Source: Patescibacteria group bacterium UBA4664 (GTDB taxonomy: Bacteria; Patescibacteriota; Saccharimonadia; CAILAD01; BJGX01). From it: a stretch of 10,146 nucleotides of DNA. Of the stretch, positions 1-7,414 are shown piece after piece (within the stretch, counting starts at the first letter, position 1; each line of letters opens with the position of its first letter). The stretch covers positions 1-10,146 of the forward strand of contig CALRAY010000013.1 of the NCBI GenBank assembly GCA_943353705.1, read 5' to 3'. The notes under the pieces are model-generated. The model was given only the letters and a program-made list of their open reading frames with translations, did not search any database and had not been told where the DNA came from. The position numbers and the translations under genes were made by a program.

Positions 1-618
1 AAATCCACAATCACCAAGCTACTATTTAGATTCTATGAGCCTACTTCTGGGCAGATTCTCATTAATGGCCATGACATATCGCATTACAAACAAGATTCAC
101 TCAGATTGAAGCTGGCTATCGTAATGCAAGATGTTGCGCTTTTTAATACCACCGTCAAAGAAAACTTATCAATCGCAGCTGTCAAAACTTCAGAAGCAGA
201 CATCCAAAATGAAGCTCGCTTGGCTAATGCCGATGAGTTTATTTCTCATTTTGATAAAGGCTACAATACACTCGTAGGTGAGCGTGGTATAAAGCTAAGT
301 GGTGGGCAAAAACAGCGCATCGCAATCACCAGGGCAATACTCAAAAAACCCGATATGATCGTACTAGATGAGGCCACCAGTGCACTCGACAGCGAGACAG
401 AACAGCAGGTGCAAGAGGCTCTAGGCAAACTTCTCTTTCATAAGATGTCGCTTATTATTGCCCACCGACTAAGTACTGTTAGGCATGTTGATGAAATAAT
501 TGTTATGAAAAATGGACGAGTCCATGAGTCCGGTAATCACGCTAGCTTACTACGCAAAAAAGGACTGTATGCCAAGCTATTTAACATACAGTCCAAAACC
601 GGAAAAGTTGATTTATAA
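1..618 (+). CDS. ABC exporter, C-terminal nucleotide-binding domain (5' truncated by window)
   Basis: The reading frame is open from base 1 and the first visible residues are KST, the end of the Walker A motif, so the gene starts outside the window; an apparent TTG start at 106 is only internal. The 205 visible residues are an ATP-binding cassette: Q-loop (Q at 127-129, context VMQD), signature LSGGQ at 295-309, Walker B ending VLDEA with the catalytic Glu at 370-372, D-loop SALD, and H-loop His at 463-465 (AHRLST). The sequence around the Q-loop and signature resembles MsbA/ABCB-type exporters, in which membrane and ATPase domains are fused, so the missing upstream part probably encodes six membrane helices. 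The substrate cannot be told. Its TAA is one base from the stop of the convergent aquaporin gene, and its last coding bases also form that gene's terminator. No plus-strand terminator is visible after it. Confidence 0.95.
   Translation, partial: KSTITKLLFRFYEPTSGQILINGHDISHYKQDSLRLKLAIVMQDVALFNTTVKENLSIAAVKTSEADIQNEARLANADEFISHFDKGYNTLVGERGIKLSGGQKQRIAITRAILKKPDMIVLDEATSALDSETEQQVQEALGKLLFHKMSLIIAHRLSTVRHVDEIIVMKNGRVHESGNHASLLRKKGLYAKLFNIQSKTGKVDL
556..594 (-). terminator. Intrinsic terminator of the minus-strand block, inside the ABC gene
   Basis: A perfect 10-bp inverted repeat (562-571 GGACTGTATG with 585-594 CATACAGTCC, 13-nt loop) is followed on the minus strand by six T residues (556-561). 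It starts 26 nt past the aquaporin stop codon and lies entirely within the coding sequence of the convergent ABC gene. On the plus strand the hairpin is followed by AAAACC, so it should not stop ABC transcription. Confidence 0.85.
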
Positions 619-619
619 A

Positions 620-1306
620 TTATTTTGTATCTGAGATATACTTGTAAGCAAAGGCTCCGATAATACCACCGATAATCGGTGCTACAAAAAACAGCCAAAG
701 CTGGCTTGTGGCCTGACCGCCAACAAAAATGGCGACACCCATACTACGGGCAGGATTTACCGAAGTATTATCGACAGGAATACTAATCATATGAACAAGC
801 GTTAGCATAAAACCAACCGCTATTCCGCCAAAGCCTGGTGTGAATTTCTTATCGGTAGTCGATGCAACCGCAAAGACCAACAGTGCAGTCATAACGATCT
901 CAGTAAAGAATACAGTTCGTATCCCCACTCCTGTTGGCGATAGTTCGCCCCAGCCATTGACGGCAAAAGTCTGCGCAGACAGCACGAACCCTGGTGTATT
1001 GGTGGCGATTACATATATAACCAGCCCTCCAAGTATTCCGCCAATAATTTGTGCCGTAATATAGCCTGGAACTTTGTTCCAATCAAACTTCTTAATAGAT
1101 GCTAGCCCGATTGTTACGGCTGGGTTAATATGCGCGCCAGAAATATGCCCAATCACATAGGCCATAATTAGTAACGACAAACCAAATGCTAGCGATACAC
1201 CCAATACTCCAACCTTGTTTGCAGCCAGTACGGCCGTACCACAACCGCCCAGAACCAGAATACCTGTGCCTAGCGCCTCTGCAATATATGGCTTTAAGTC
1301 CTTCAT
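620..1306 (-). CDS. aqpZ: Aquaporin Z-type water channel (MIP family)
   Basis: This 228-residue inner-membrane channel has six predicted membrane helices and the two half-helix NPA motifs at 61-63 (HINPAVT) and 184-186 (VNPARS). The aromatic/arginine selectivity filter reads F41, H172, T181, R187, matching E. coli AqpZ F43/H174/T183/R189 with a constant offset of two. That filter is the water-selective type and not the glycerol-facilitator type, so passive water flow and osmotic adjustment are the likely role. The length equals the family norm. The ATG has a good SD, AAGGAG at 1312-1317, five bases upstream. It has its own candidate promoter but may also receive read-through from the RNase J gene, since no convincing terminator lies between them. 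It is functionally unrelated to its RNA-decay neighbours. Confidence 0.95.
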   Translation of the reverse strand: MKDLKPYIAEALGTGILVLGGCGTAVLAANKVGVLGVSLAFGLSLLIMAYVIGHISGAHINPAVTIGLASIKKFDWNKVPGYITAQIIGGILGGLVIYVIATNTPGFVLSAQTFAVNGWGELSPTGVGIRTVFFTEIVMTALLVFAVASTTDKKFTPGFGGIAVGFMLTLVHMISIPVDNTSVNPARSMGVAIFVGGQATSQLWLFFVAPIIGGIIGAFAYKYISDTK

Positions 1307-1329
1307 AAAATCTCCTTAGTTATGAATTT

Positions 1330-1358
1330 AATATACTATTAAGCATAGTGCCATGCAA
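1330..1358 (-). promoter_or_regulatory. Candidate aqpZ promoter
   Basis: On the minus strand, TTGCAT (1353-1358) and TATATT (1330-1335) are separated by 17 bases; the -10 matches consensus at five of six positions, the -35 at three. The start site would fall near 1323, giving a leader of about 17 nt that contains the SD. The spacer carries a short dyad GCAT-N6-ATGC that could be an operator or a weak 3' hairpin of the RNase J message. Confidence 0.5.
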
Positions 1359-1378
1359 GAATAATATTTGGACTACTA

Positions 1379-3451
1379 TTAAACTTCAATAACAACAGGC
1401 AATACGATTGGATTGCGCTTAGTGAGCTTGTATAGATAATTACCAACTTCATCGCGCATACGAGCCTTGAAGATCGGTGAATTAGCTGGAACCCCTGGAG
1501 ACTTACTCGCAAAGATGTTTTTAACAATCTTGCGCGAATTATTAAGTATATCAGCATTGTCTTTGACGTAGATGAAACCTCGGCTAATAATGTCTGGGCT
1601 TGTGACGAGTCTGCCAGTCTTCTTATCGACTGTTGCGACAATCATAAATACACCATCGCTACTCATAGCCAATCGGTCTTTAAGAACGATTTCTTGGACA
1701 TCGCCAATACCAGCTCCGTCGATCAATACTTCGCCCGTCGGGACTTTCTTGCCAAGCTTAATTCCTTCTTTGTCCATTTCTAAAGTTTGGCCATTTTCTA
1801 CTACTAATACATTTTTAGGATCATAGCCCATGTCGAGCGCAATTTTAGCATTGTGCTTCATGTGGTGAAGCTCGCCGTGAATTGGCAGATAGTACTTAGG
1901 TCGAACTAGCTCGATCATTTCTTTAACCTCATCGACATTAGCATGTCCTGAGATATGGAATATGCCCAAATCATCAATCCCTCTAGTAATGCCCTGATAA
2001 ACATAAGCACCCCAGCGGAATAGATTATCTACCATGCCAAAAATGGACTTTTCATTGCCTGGAATAATTGAAGCAGAAAGTACCACAATATCGCCTTCTT
2101 TCAATTTGACATCGCGGTGTTCGCCCTTGCCCATGCGTTGCAGTGCCGAGAATTCTTCGCCCTGTGAGCCTGTGGTTAATACAGCTATTTGACTATCTTG
2201 GTAGCTCTTCATATCCTGAGCTTTGATGATAAGTCCTGGCGGAACTTTTACGTAGCCAAGCTTTACGGAAAGCTCAAGATTATTAAGCATACTTCGGCCG
2301 GCCACCACTAGCTTACGATGAGCTTTTTCGGCAGCATTAACTATAATTTGCATTCGCGTAATCTGACTTCCGAACGAAGAAATTATTACACGCTTGTTAT
2401 AATTACGCACCATAATCTCATCAAGCGTTTCGGTTATTTCAGTTTCTGATGGAGTACGACCAGGATTTTCGCAGTTCGTGGAATCGCACATCAAAAGTGC
2501 TACGCCTTCATCGCCTATTTCCTTTAATCTACCCTTATCAGATAGCTTGCCGTCTAGTGGCTTTTCTTCGAAGCGCCAATCGCCGGTGTTGATGATGGTA
2601 CCAACAGGAGTGTGAATCGCTAGCGCACAAGCGTCAGGGATAGAATGATTTACGCGAATAAACTCTACTGTGAATACACCGAGTTGGATTTTGTCATGAG
2701 TGTCTTGATTTACAATGTGCAATTCGGGTTTAAAATCAAGATGATACTCTTCTAGCTTGCGCTCGATAAATTTGACCGTGAATAGTGCGGCATAGATAGG
2801 AGCCGGAATCTTAGGTAGTAAGAATGGAATACCACCAACATGATCTTCGTGGGCATGCGTAATGACGATTCCACGAATCTTGTGCTTGCGCTCCTCTAGA
2901 TAGGTAACATCTGGGACTACCAAGTCAATTCCAGGCTGGTCTTCGTTCGGGAAAGTAAAGCCCATATCCATGATGATAATGTCATCTTCGTACTCTAGAG
3001 CCATGAGATTTTTACCAATCTGACCAAGGCCACCAAGCGGTACTATCTTGAGCTTTCCAGCATCAATTTTACTTAGACCTGCTGAATTTATTACAGGCCT
3101 TGACGATGGACTATTCTGATTAAAGCTGCCGACTGCATATTTGGTAGGTCCTTTATCGTAACGCCTTCGGTTATTGGATCCGCCGCCACTGCGGTTATTA
3201 TAGCGTTTTTGTCCACCCGGCTGGTTATTGCGGTTAGGTCCAGGCTTTTGCTGGTTTGGGTTGGTATTGCCCTGGGTATTGCCCTGAGTATTACTTTGAG
3301 TATTACTTTGAGTATTACTTTGAGTATTGCGGACTGGAGGCTCACTAGCCTTAGGTGCTGCATTACTATTTATATTTGCTGGCTTTGGGTCATTATTTAG
3401 TCCCAAGTCCTGTGCCGTCAATGGACGGCTTTTTAAATTATCTTTTGACAT
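1379..3451 (-). CDS. rnj: Ribonuclease J with long low-complexity N-terminal tail
   Basis: This 690-residue metallo-beta-lactamase/beta-CASP ribonuclease is an endonuclease and 5'-3' exonuclease for mRNA turnover and rRNA maturation. The catalytic core begins near residue 134 (KIVPLGGLGQIG). Zinc-site residues are visible: H199, H201, D203, H204 (THAHEDH), H269 (NHS), D291 (NTGD) and H525 (PIHGE). Beta-CASP signatures include SSFGSQ (359-364), SASIIPGNEKS (459-469) and SGHAN (501-505). The C-terminal domain after about 560 is present. The core is the usual 555 or so residues; the additional 133 at the N terminus are Asn/Gln/Gly/Arg-rich, including an NTQS/NTQG repeat and an RG/RR-rich basic stretch, probably disordered and RNA-binding. 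The ATG is the only Met before residue 150; an AAAGGA at 3465-3470 lies 13 bases upstream, rather far. It follows the glycosylase gene by 27 bases, so the two are probably co-transcribed. Confidence 0.96.
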   Translation of the reverse strand: MSKDNLKSRPLTAQDLGLNNDPKPANINSNAAPKASEPPVRNTQSNTQSNTQSNTQGNTQGNTNPNQQKPGPNRNNQPGGQKRYNNRSGGGSNNRRRYDKGPTKYAVGSFNQNSPSSRPVINSAGLSKIDAGKLKIVPLGGLGQIGKNLMALEYEDDIIIMDMGFTFPNEDQPGIDLVVPDVTYLEERKHKIRGIVITHAHEDHVGGIPFLLPKIPAPIYAALFTVKFIERKLEEYHLDFKPELHIVNQDTHDKIQLGVFTVEFIRVNHSIPDACALAIHTPVGTIINTGDWRFEEKPLDGKLSDKGRLKEIGDEGVALLMCDSTNCENPGRTPSETEITETLDEIMVRNYNKRVIISSFGSQITRMQIIVNAAEKAHRKLVVAGRSMLNNLELSVKLGYVKVPPGLIIKAQDMKSYQDSQIAVLTTGSQGEEFSALQRMGKGEHRDVKLKEGDIVVLSASIIPGNEKSIFGMVDNLFRWGAYVYQGITRGIDDLGIFHISGHANVDEVKEMIELVRPKYYLPIHGELHHMKHNAKIALDMGYDPKNVLVVENGQTLEMDKEGIKLGKKVPTGEVLIDGAGIGDVQEIVLKDRLAMSSDGVFMIVATVDKKTGRLVTSPDIISRGFIYVKDNADILNNSRKIVKNIFASKSPGVPANSPIFKARMRDEVGNYLYKLTKRNPIVLPVVIEV
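3263..3330 (-). repeat. 12-bp tandem repeat encoding NTQS/NTQG units
   Basis: Five full 12-bp units run from 3263 to 3322 (plus strand GGTATTGCCCTG twice, AGTATTACTTTG three times) followed by a partial unit AGTATTGC. The three AGTATTACTTTG copies are identical. The repeat keeps frame and encodes Asn-Thr-Gln-Ser/Gly around residues 42-62 of RNase J. Identical tandem copies imply recent slippage, so copy number may differ between strains without breaking the frame. Confidence 0.9.
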
Positions 3452-3478
3452 ATTTTTAGATATATCCTTTCATTAATA

Positions 3479-4081
3479 TTATTGTTTTATAAGTTCTAAT
3501 ACGTGTGGTATTTTTGCAAAATCCCCTAGCAGTGTATTGCGCATTGACCCGTTGTATAGTGCGGCTGCTGGATGATATAAAGGCAAAAAATTTTGTATAA
3601 TTTTATTGCCATCAGCCAATACAACCTCACCCTCTATCCGCTCACCATGAGCCTCACTAATTTTAAGCTTTGGGAAAAAGACGTTCATCGAATGTCTGCC
3701 TAGGAATATAACAAGCTTCGGCCTGATTACTGCAATTTGCTCGAATAGTATCGGCATACTTGCTTTGATTTCCGCCTGGCTTGGGTCGCGGTTTTTGGGT
3801 GGGCGAAACTTTACGATGTTAGTGATAAAAACATCTTCGCGTTTCAGCTCAATGCTATTAAGCATTTCTCCTAAAAACTTACCACTGGCACCCATAAAAG
3901 GCTGGCCTAGCTTGTCTTCTTTGGCGCCGGGTGCTTCACCGATAAACATCAGTTCGGCATCGGCATTTCCTTCGCCTGGTACTGGGTTGAGGCAGGATTG
4001 AGCCAGCTCTATTTCAACTTCTCGGTTTATAATCCGATTGGCTATAGCTTCTAGCATGGCTTGTTTCTGCTTGAGATTCAT
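3479..4081 (-). CDS. udg: Family-4-type uracil-DNA glycosylase lacking the Fe-S cysteines
   Basis: This 200-residue protein belongs to the uracil-DNA glycosylase superfamily, which removes uracil from DNA to start base-excision repair. Visible motifs are GEAPG (48-52) with KED following, PFMGASGKFL (61-70), ITNIVKFRPPKNR (86-98, N88) and the second active-site motif HPAAAL (170-175). The layout matches family 4 enzymes, which normally bind a 4Fe-4S cluster with four cysteines (an N-terminal CxxC, then C-X15-C starting in the KCRPP motif). Here the last two positions are F92 and S108, the N-terminal CxxC is absent, and the only cysteine in the protein is C30. The cluster therefore cannot form in the usual way. 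The ATG follows a G-rich stretch (GGGGGGAT) acting as a poor SD. It lies 52 bases after pnp and 27 before the RNase J gene. Confidence 0.9.
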   Translation of the reverse strand: MNLKQKQAMLEAIANRIINREVEIELAQSCLNPVPGEGNADAELMFIGEAPGAKEDKLGQPFMGASGKFLGEMLNSIELKREDVFITNIVKFRPPKNRDPSQAEIKASMPILFEQIAVIRPKLVIFLGRHSMNVFFPKLKISEAHGERIEGEVVLADGNKIIQNFLPLYHPAAALYNGSMRNTLLGDFAKIPHVLELIKQ

Positions 4082-4090
4082 ATATCCCCC

Positions 4091-4129
4091 CAGTCCTGCC
4101 CAAGTAATTCTTGGGCAGATTCTGGACTG
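4091..4129 (-). promoter_or_regulatory. Hairpin between pnp and the glycosylase gene
   Basis: A 9-bp perfect stem (4096-4104 CTGCCCAAG with 4110-4118 CTTGGGCAG, 5-nt loop) extends through a 6-nt bulge into a second 5-bp stem (4091-4095 CAGTC with 4125-4129 GACTG). On the message it starts 4 bases after the pnp stop and ends right before the G-rich ribosome-binding stretch of the next gene. No T-run follows, so it is more likely a processing or 3'-protecting hairpin, or a control on translation start, than a terminator. Confidence 0.6.
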
Positions 4130-4133
4130 ATAA

Positions 4134-6272
4134 CTATTTAGCGGCTTTTATCGACAAGTTTAGGCGTCCTCGATCATCGATTTCTGTAAGCTTAACTCTG
4201 ACTTCATCGCCCTCGCTAAGCTCTTTGTGAATATCTTCAACTCTTTCATCTCGTATTTGGCTAACATGTACCATACCCTCTTTACCAGGCATAATTTCTA
4301 CGAATGCACCAAACTCCATTACCTTCACAACTTTACCTTCGTAAATTGCACCGATTTCAGGTTCAGCGACAATTGACTCAATCCATTGCTTAGCAGCTTC
4401 GGCAGCACCAGCGTCGGCACTAGAAATCATGATTAGTCCGCTATCTTCAATATCGATATCTACACCAGTTTCAGCAGTAATTTTCTGAATAGTTTCACCG
4501 CCCTTACCAATGACTTCTCGAATCTTATCTGGGCTGATCATTAATTTTGTGATTCTAGGTGCATACTCACTGAGCTCGGCATTCGGCTTAGCGATGACAT
4601 CGGTCATGGATTTGAGTATGTGAGCCCGGCCCACTTTTCCCTGCTCAAGAGCAGCTTTTAGTATTTCAAGGCTCAAGCCCTTTAGCTTAATATCCATTTG
4701 CAAGGCAGTAATACCCTCGCTGGTTCCTGCCACCTTGAAGTCCATATCGCCAGCAAAGTCTTCGGCATCTTGGATATCACTAAGTATGACATATTCACTA
4801 GGTTTATTATGATTAACCATTAGTCCCATTGCAATTCCGCTAACTGGGCGTTTTATAGGTACACCGGCGTCCATCAGACTCAAAGTGCTTCCGCAAGTAG
4901 CTGCCATTGAAGTTGATCCGGCACTACTTAAAATCTCGGTAACAGTACGAATCATATAAGGAAAGTCTTCTTTTGCAGGTAAGACGGCAAGCAGAGCACG
5001 TTCAGCCAAGTTGCCATGTCCAATCTCGCGGCGACCAGCTGAGCGCATTGGCCTAGCTTCACCAACTGAAAATGGTGGGAAGTTATAGTGATGAATATAA
5101 AATTTTTCGGTGTCCTCTTCCATGGTTTCAATCTGCTGAGCAGCCCCAGCTGATGCTAGAGTAGTAAGTGTTAGCGACTGAGTTGCACCACGAGTAAACA
5201 AGCCACTACCATGAGTTCGTGGCACTATACCTACTTGCATACTCAATGGGCGTATTTCGTTATTTTTACGATTATCTGGCCTTGCAGATTCATCCAGGAT
5301 GGATCTGCGAATCTCTTTATCGACAATCTTTTCAAATGCTAGTTCTACATCGGGGTGGCCATAACGCTCTTTTCCATCGTCTTCTACTTCATCTGATAAT
5401 AGTGCGAATTCAGCTACTACTTCATCGTGGAGCTGTTCGATTGCTTCATGGCGTTTATTTTTATCGGCATGCCTAACTTGTTTGCCAAGCTTGTCCTTTA
5501 AAAACTCGCTAATCTTAGCCTCTACTTCTTCATTTGGGGTAAATAGTTCGTAATCTTTGGTTTCAATACCCAACTCTTTGACAATTTTATTTTGGATTTC
5601 AATTACAGGCTGCCACTGCTTAATAGCTAGCTCGAAGCCCTCGAGAATAGTTTCTTCAGACACTTCACCAGCAACCGACTCAACCATAAGTATGGCATCT
5701 TTAGTGCCTGCGACAGTCAGATTAAGATTGCTATTCTCCTGCTCGCTAAGGGTTGGATTAACTATCAATTTACCGTCAATCTGGCCAATTCTAGCGGCTG
5801 CAACTGGACCTTCGAAAGGCGTTCCTGCAAGCATTAAGGCGGTAGATGCAGCAATGATTGCGATTACATCTGGTTCGTTTTCCATATCAACACTAAGAGT
5901 AGTTACGACTACCTGGACATCGTTGCGATATCCCTTGGGGAATAAGGGTCTAATTGGGCGGTCAATTAAGCGACAAGTTAAGACAGCCTTATCGGAAGGC
6001 CTAGACTCGCGCTTCATATATCGGCTACCAGAAATTTTCCCAGATGCATACCAACGCTCTTCATAATCAATTAGTAGCGGAAAGAAGTCTGTGTTGGGTT
6101 TAGGTTTAGGCTCGACCACTGCAGTTGCTAGTAGCATTGTGTCGCCGTAACGGACAGTTACTGCTCCGTCGGCTCTAAAAGCCATATTACCTGTTTCGAT
6201 TGTTAGTGTTTTGCCGGCAAACTCTGTTTCAAACTTATGAGCTTTACCACCAAAAGGATGGATAATTTCCAT
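4134..6272 (-). CDS. pnp: Polyribonucleotide nucleotidyltransferase (PNPase)
   Basis: This phosphorolytic 3'-5' exoribonuclease works as a trimer in mRNA decay. I start it at the ATG at 6272 (712 residues) because GAAAGGA at 6277-6283 sits four bases upstream; the frame extends seven codons further to a TTG but without an SD. Domains in order: first RNase PH fold (about 5-220), helical linker (about 235-320), second RNase PH fold (about 320-545), KH domain (about 580-640, GKGG loop at 589-592) and S1 domain (about 641-712). The active-site residues of the second RNase PH fold are present: D505, D511 and K513 in the EDFAGDMDFK segment, equivalent to E. coli D486/D492/K494. The length is normal. 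It follows rpsO, the common bacterial order, with a structured 149-base gap in between that suggests post-transcriptional control. Confidence 0.97.
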   Translation of the reverse strand: MEIIHPFGGKAHKFETEFAGKTLTIETGNMAFRADGAVTVRYGDTMLLATAVVEPKPKPNTDFFPLLIDYEERWYASGKISGSRYMKRESRPSDKAVLTCRLIDRPIRPLFPKGYRNDVQVVVTTLSVDMENEPDVIAIIAASTALMLAGTPFEGPVAAARIGQIDGKLIVNPTLSEQENSNLNLTVAGTKDAILMVESVAGEVSEETILEGFELAIKQWQPVIEIQNKIVKELGIETKDYELFTPNEEVEAKISEFLKDKLGKQVRHADKNKRHEAIEQLHDEVVAEFALLSDEVEDDGKERYGHPDVELAFEKIVDKEIRRSILDESARPDNRKNNEIRPLSMQVGIVPRTHGSGLFTRGATQSLTLTTLASAGAAQQIETMEEDTEKFYIHHYNFPPFSVGEARPMRSAGRREIGHGNLAERALLAVLPAKEDFPYMIRTVTEILSSAGSTSMAATCGSTLSLMDAGVPIKRPVSGIAMGLMVNHNKPSEYVILSDIQDAEDFAGDMDFKVAGTSEGITALQMDIKLKGLSLEILKAALEQGKVGRAHILKSMTDVIAKPNAELSEYAPRITKLMISPDKIREVIGKGGETIQKITAETGVDIDIEDSGLIMISSADAGAAEAAKQWIESIVAEPEIGAIYEGKVVKVMEFGAFVEIMPGKEGMVHVSQIRDERVEDIHKELSEGDEVRVKLTEIDDRGRLNLSIKAAK

Positions 6273-6297
6273 ATTTTCCTTTCTTAATATCAAGGCC

Positions 6298-6362
6298 TTA
6301 AATGGTTAGTTTCGGAATCAATTGATCGGGCCATTTAAATGATCAATCCGTTCCACAACTAA
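6298..6362 (-). promoter_or_regulatory. Long interrupted hairpin in the rpsO-pnp gap, possible pseudoknot
   Basis: Three helices stack with symmetric internal loops: 6306-6311 with 6357-6362 (TTAGTT/AACTAA), 6314-6317 with 6351-6354 (GGAA/TTCC) and 6321-6327 with 6341-6347 (ATTGATC/GATCAAT), closing a 13-nt loop. Loop bases 6331-6338 (CCATTTAA) are an exact reverse complement of 6298-6305 (TTAAATGG), which lies just outside the hairpin on the pnp side, so an 8-bp pseudoknot or an alternative fold is possible. No T-run follows on the minus strand. The pnp SD lies 15 nt further downstream. In E. coli the equivalent gap carries the RNase III-cleaved hairpin through which PNPase controls its own mRNA; a similar role here is inference. 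Confidence 0.6.
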
Positions 6363-6421
6363 GTCTTAAGTGCCTTATTTCTGCGAATTTAATTTATGTA
6401 ACAATGTGCGGATTCGACTAG

Positions 6422-6688
6422 CTACTTACGTAGGCCAAGCTTCTTGATGATAGCTTCGTATCGCTTGTGGTCTTTTTTGCTCAAATAATCAAGCAATCTT
6501 CGTCTCTTGCTTACCATTGCAAGCAAGCCACGCCTAGAGTGATTATCTTTCTTGTGAGTTTTAAGGTGATCTGTTAATTGCTTAATATTCTCACTAAAAA
6601 GTGCAATCTGAACTTCAGCCGAACCAGTGTCTTTGGTATGTATGCCGTTTTCTTTAACAAGCTTAGTTTTAGTAGTTTTTTGAATCAT
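6422..6688 (-). CDS. rpsO: 30S ribosomal protein S15
   Basis: This 88-residue protein is the primary 16S rRNA-binding protein that organises the central domain of the small subunit. The family signature is clear: [12 protein letters not shown] (18-29), [15 protein letters not shown] (41-55) and KRRRLLDYL (61-69), ending KKLGLRK. I start at the ATG at 6688, which gives the standard length; a TTG two codons upstream is also in frame. There is no SD: the bases before the ATG (ACTTTGTAT) instead follow a good promoter, so the message is probably nearly leaderless. It lies 30 bases after truB and upstream of pnp, the usual order. Confidence 0.97.
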   Translation of the reverse strand: MIQKTTKTKLVKENGIHTKDTGSAEVQIALFSENIKQLTDHLKTHKKDNHSRRGLLAMVSKRRRLLDYLSKKDHKRYEAIIKKLGLRK

Positions 6689-6697
6689 ATACAAAGT

Positions 6698-6726
6698 ATT
6701 CTACCAGATAACAGTGACTTAATCAA
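6698..6726 (-). promoter_or_regulatory. rpsO promoter with extended -10
   Basis: On the minus strand TTGATT (6721-6726), 17 bases, then TAGAAT (6698-6703), preceded by TGG as an extended -10. The -35 overlaps the truB stop codon. The transcription start should be about 6691-6692, only 3-4 bases before the rpsO ATG, which would make the message almost leaderless. This would give rpsO and pnp expression independent of truB. Confidence 0.6.
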
Positions 6727-7357
6727 TACCCAGCGCGTCTTCAAGCTTAAATTCACCCACCCTAGTGCGCACTATTTGTGTGCAATAAGCACCCGTCTCT
6801 AGCTGCTCCCCTATCTCGCGCGCTAGTGCACGTATATATGTGCCGGAGCTAACTTCAGCCTTAAGCCTTATTAGTGGATAATTGTAATCCAATATTTCAA
6901 AACTTTTAACAGTAACTTTACGACTGGGCATCTCTACCTTCTCCCCTTTACGGGCGAGCTTATAGGCACGCTGGCCACCTATTTTGATGGCTGAATACAC
7001 CGGCGGTGTCTGTACTATTTCGCCCGTTAGACTGCCTACCACTTGGCTGATTTGATCTATTGCAGGGACTAGGCTAGATAGCTTGGTCTTCTCCCCTTCT
7101 TCGTCATCAGTAGAGGAAAATTCACCAAGCTTAATCTCGAATTCGTATGTCTTATCTAACTTAGAATAATCCTGTGCTTGCCTAGTAAATTCTTTGCCAA
7201 GTAATATTATAAGTAACCCTTCGGCCTCAGGATCCAATGTACCTGCATTTCCGACTTTTTTAATACCACTAAGTCTGCGCACTTGCGCAACAATACTAAA
7301 ACTACTCCTACCGCGTGGCTTATTTATAAGATACAGGCCTTCTTTTTGGAAATTCAT
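6719..7357 (-). CDS. truB: tRNA pseudouridine(55) synthase, short form without PUA domain
   Basis: This enzyme makes pseudouridine 55 in the T-loop of tRNAs. Motifs: LYLINKPRGRSS (8-19), the catalytic GTLDPEAEGLL block (39-49) with nucleophile D42, and SSGTYIRALA near residue 170. At 212 residues it ends shortly after the catalytic fold, whereas E. coli TruB is about 314 with a C-terminal PUA domain, which is absent here. The ATG has no convincing SD; a -10-like TAAAAT stands eight bases before it. It sits between the DHH-like gene and rpsO, as in the classical infB-rbfA-truB-rpsO-pnp order, with no ribF copy in this stretch. Confidence 0.95.
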   Translation of the reverse strand: MNFQKEGLYLINKPRGRSSFSIVAQVRRLSGIKKVGNAGTLDPEAEGLLIILLGKEFTRQAQDYSKLDKTYEFEIKLGEFSSTDDEEGEKTKLSSLVPAIDQISQVVGSLTGEIVQTPPVYSAIKIGGQRAYKLARKGEKVEMPSRKVTVKSFEILDYNYPLIRLKAEVSSGTYIRALAREIGEQLETGAYCTQIVRTRVGEFKLEDALGID

Positions 7358-7364
7358 ATGTTCT

Positions 7365-7370
7365 ATTTTA
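7365..7370 (-). promoter_or_regulatory. Possible -10 element before truB
   Basis: TAAAAT on the minus strand lies so that transcription would begin at or one base before the truB ATG at 7357. The -35 region (AAAACA at 7388-7393, 17-base spacer) is poor. It is listed because truB lacks an SD and the same -10-to-ATG spacing is seen for the small ORF at 8548; on its own this evidence is weak. Confidence 0.3.
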
Positions 7371-7393
7371 GCCTAAATTCAGTAATTTGTTTT

Positions 7394-7414
7394 AACTGGA
7401 CTGAGGTCCTAGTT
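7394..7414. other. Hairpin across the stop codon of the DHH-like gene
   Basis: AACTGGAC (7394-7401) pairs with GTCC (7406-7409) and AGTT (7411-7414), with a TGAG loop and one bulged T. The stem includes the TAG stop of the DHH-like gene (7409-7411). No T-run follows on either strand, so it is not an intrinsic terminator; it may protect or separate the mRNA segment before truB. Confidence 0.35.

Noticed and set aside
650..690. ACCGA/TCGGT hairpin near 671-685 as a plus-strand terminator for the ABC gene
   Set aside because: It has a 6-bp stem with no following T-run on either strand and lies in aquaporin coding sequence.
840..1082. Alternative ORFs across the aquaporin gene
   Set aside because: They overlap a complete MIP-family gene with conserved motifs and have no start signals; they are frame shadows.
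3263..3330. Short tandem repeats as a CRISPR array
   Set aside because: Units are 12 bp, contiguous without spacers and in frame within RNase J.
6272..6293. Upstream TTG start for pnp
   Set aside because: It places the SD inside the coding sequence; the ATG at 6272 has GAAAGGA at ideal distance and gives the normal N terminus.
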